This document shows, piece after piece, positions 5,928-6,224 of a stretch of DNA of 6,224 nt; position 1 is the stretch's first letter, and every line of letters starts with the position of its first letter. The stretch covers positions 1 to 6,224 of the forward strand of contig CAJOKK010000120.1 of the NCBI GenBank assembly GCA_905235165.1. The letters are read 5' to 3'. This stretch comes from an uncultured Atopobiaceae bacterium. Its GTDB lineage: Bacteria > Actinomycetota > Coriobacteriia > Coriobacteriales > Atopobiaceae. The notes beneath the pieces are model-generated. The model did not search any database, was not told where the DNA came from, and saw only the letters and a list, made by a program, of their open reading frames with translations. Both the position numbers and the translations under genes were made by a program.

Positions 5928-5956
5928 CTGACTTCTCAAGCTCAACACTAGATAAT
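5928..5956 (+). promoter_or_regulatory. Promoter of the right-edge surface-protein gene
   Basis: The -35 CTGACT (5928-5933, 4 of 6) and -10 GATAAT (5951-5956, 5 of 6) are separated by 17 bases, in the most AT-rich stretch of the window (about 5940-6010). Transcription would begin near 5963, giving a leader of about 90 bases before ATG 6055. A second AT-rich TATAAA (5960-5965) overlaps the expected start region and could be an alternative -10. Confidence 0.5.
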
Positions 5957-5992
5957 ATGTATAAAATGTGGAGAAGCACCATACTTGATTTC

Positions 5993-6008
5993 ACTTAATT
6001 AAATAAGT
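5993..6008. repeat. AT-rich near-palindrome in the leader of the right-edge gene
   Basis: ACTTAATTAAATAAGT is symmetrical except for one mismatched base pair and includes TTAATTAA. It lies about 30 bases after the predicted transcription start and 46 bases before the ATG, a position where a bound repressor could block transcription. Low-complexity AT DNA produces such symmetry easily, so an operator role is only a possibility. Confidence 0.35.
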
Positions 6009-6054
6009 AATTCATCACTCTCGGGTGACGTGAAGAGAGATAGGTGGGCTGTAG

Positions 6055-6224
6055 ATGACCGATCCCATCATCAACCTGCATGAACGCGTTGCTGCCCTTC
6101 TTTCGATGAGGCGCCGACGCACCAAGCTCTCTGTCTTCGTATGCGCTCTCTCGCTTGCCGTTATGCTGGGCGTATCCCTTTCGCTTATGCGCATCGGCAT
6201 CACGAAAACGCATGACGTCCGCGA
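6055..6224 (+). CDS. N-terminus of a membrane-anchored or secreted surface protein (partial)
   Basis: An open frame begins at ATG 6055 and runs 56 codons to the window edge without a stop. AGGTGG (6042-6047) lies 7 bases upstream, and a promoter precedes it. The protein starts with a short polar stretch, then MRRRRTK (about residues 18-24), then about 20 hydrophobic residues beginning SVFVCALSLAVMLGVSLSL, then IGITKTHDVR. This is either a signal peptide with a long n-region or a single inward-anchored membrane segment. The pattern NLHERVAALL followed by RRRRT and a hydrophobic stretch resembles, from memory, the beginnings of large LPXTG or Cna-B type surface proteins in Coriobacteriia. The domains that would decide this are outside the window. 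Coding status and membrane targeting are fairly clear; the family is inference. Confidence 0.65.
   Translation, partial: MTDPIINLHERVAALLSMRRRRTKLSVFVCALSLAVMLGVSLSLMRIGITKTHDVR

Noticed and set aside
4507..5994. Long minus-strand open frame (495 codons) opposite priA
   Set aside because: It is the antisense shadow of GC-rich priA coding sequence; it shows no recognisable motif, and the plus strand carries complete PriA signatures.

Overview
The window reads as the chromosome of a GC-rich, Gram-positive-type bacterium. The best guess is an actinobacterium of the class Coriobacteriia (Collinsella/Olsenella-like). This rests on the GC-rich codon use, an S-box (SAM-I) riboswitch with a transcription terminator in front of metK, the metK/priA neighbourhood seen in many actinobacteria, and a surface-protein-like N-terminus at the right edge. 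The taxonomic call is inference and no marker gene here settles it.

Layout, left to right. A small cysteine-motif protein starts at 144 and runs leftward out of the window. A divergent intergenic region follows (145-324); it holds two abutting palindromes but no gene. Next comes a metK control region: a sigma70-type promoter (325-353), a SAM-I aptamer (about 360-487) and an intrinsic terminator (504-533). These control metK (575-1837, S-adenosylmethionine synthetase) and the closely linked thpR (1842-2366, RNA 2',3'-cyclic phosphodiesterase). Converging on thpR, with 15 bases between the stop codons, is a minus-strand gene for a DEDDh (DnaQ-like) 3'-5' exonuclease with an uncharacterised N-terminal part (3368-2382). 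Divergent from it is priA (3489-5784), the replication-restart helicase.

priA is the main surprise. Its first 411 or so codons lie in one frame, and everything from the VVDM segment through the zinc-binding and second helicase regions lies in the +1 frame. The break is at about 4719-4732. As written it is a broken gene, or a sequencing/assembly error in a gene that is normally close to essential.

The right-hand end changes character. A compact nested inverted repeat and a second perfect palindrome follow priA (5811-5877). Then comes an AT-rich leader with a good promoter (5928-5956) and the start of a new gene (6055 onward). That gene encodes an arginine-rich stretch followed by one hydrophobic segment, as expected for a secreted or wall-anchored surface protein.

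Functionally, the metK unit is a self-regulating SAM supply: high SAM should fold the leader into the terminated form. thpR is probably co-transcribed by read-through. The exonuclease and PriA both act on DNA, but they are divergently transcribed and nothing here ties them into one pathway. I found no CRISPR array, tRNA, rRNA or intact insertion sequence, and no clear multi-gene novel system. The points most worth checking are the priA frameshift, the extra hairpin inside the S-box aptamer, the repeat block after priA, and the two edge genes.
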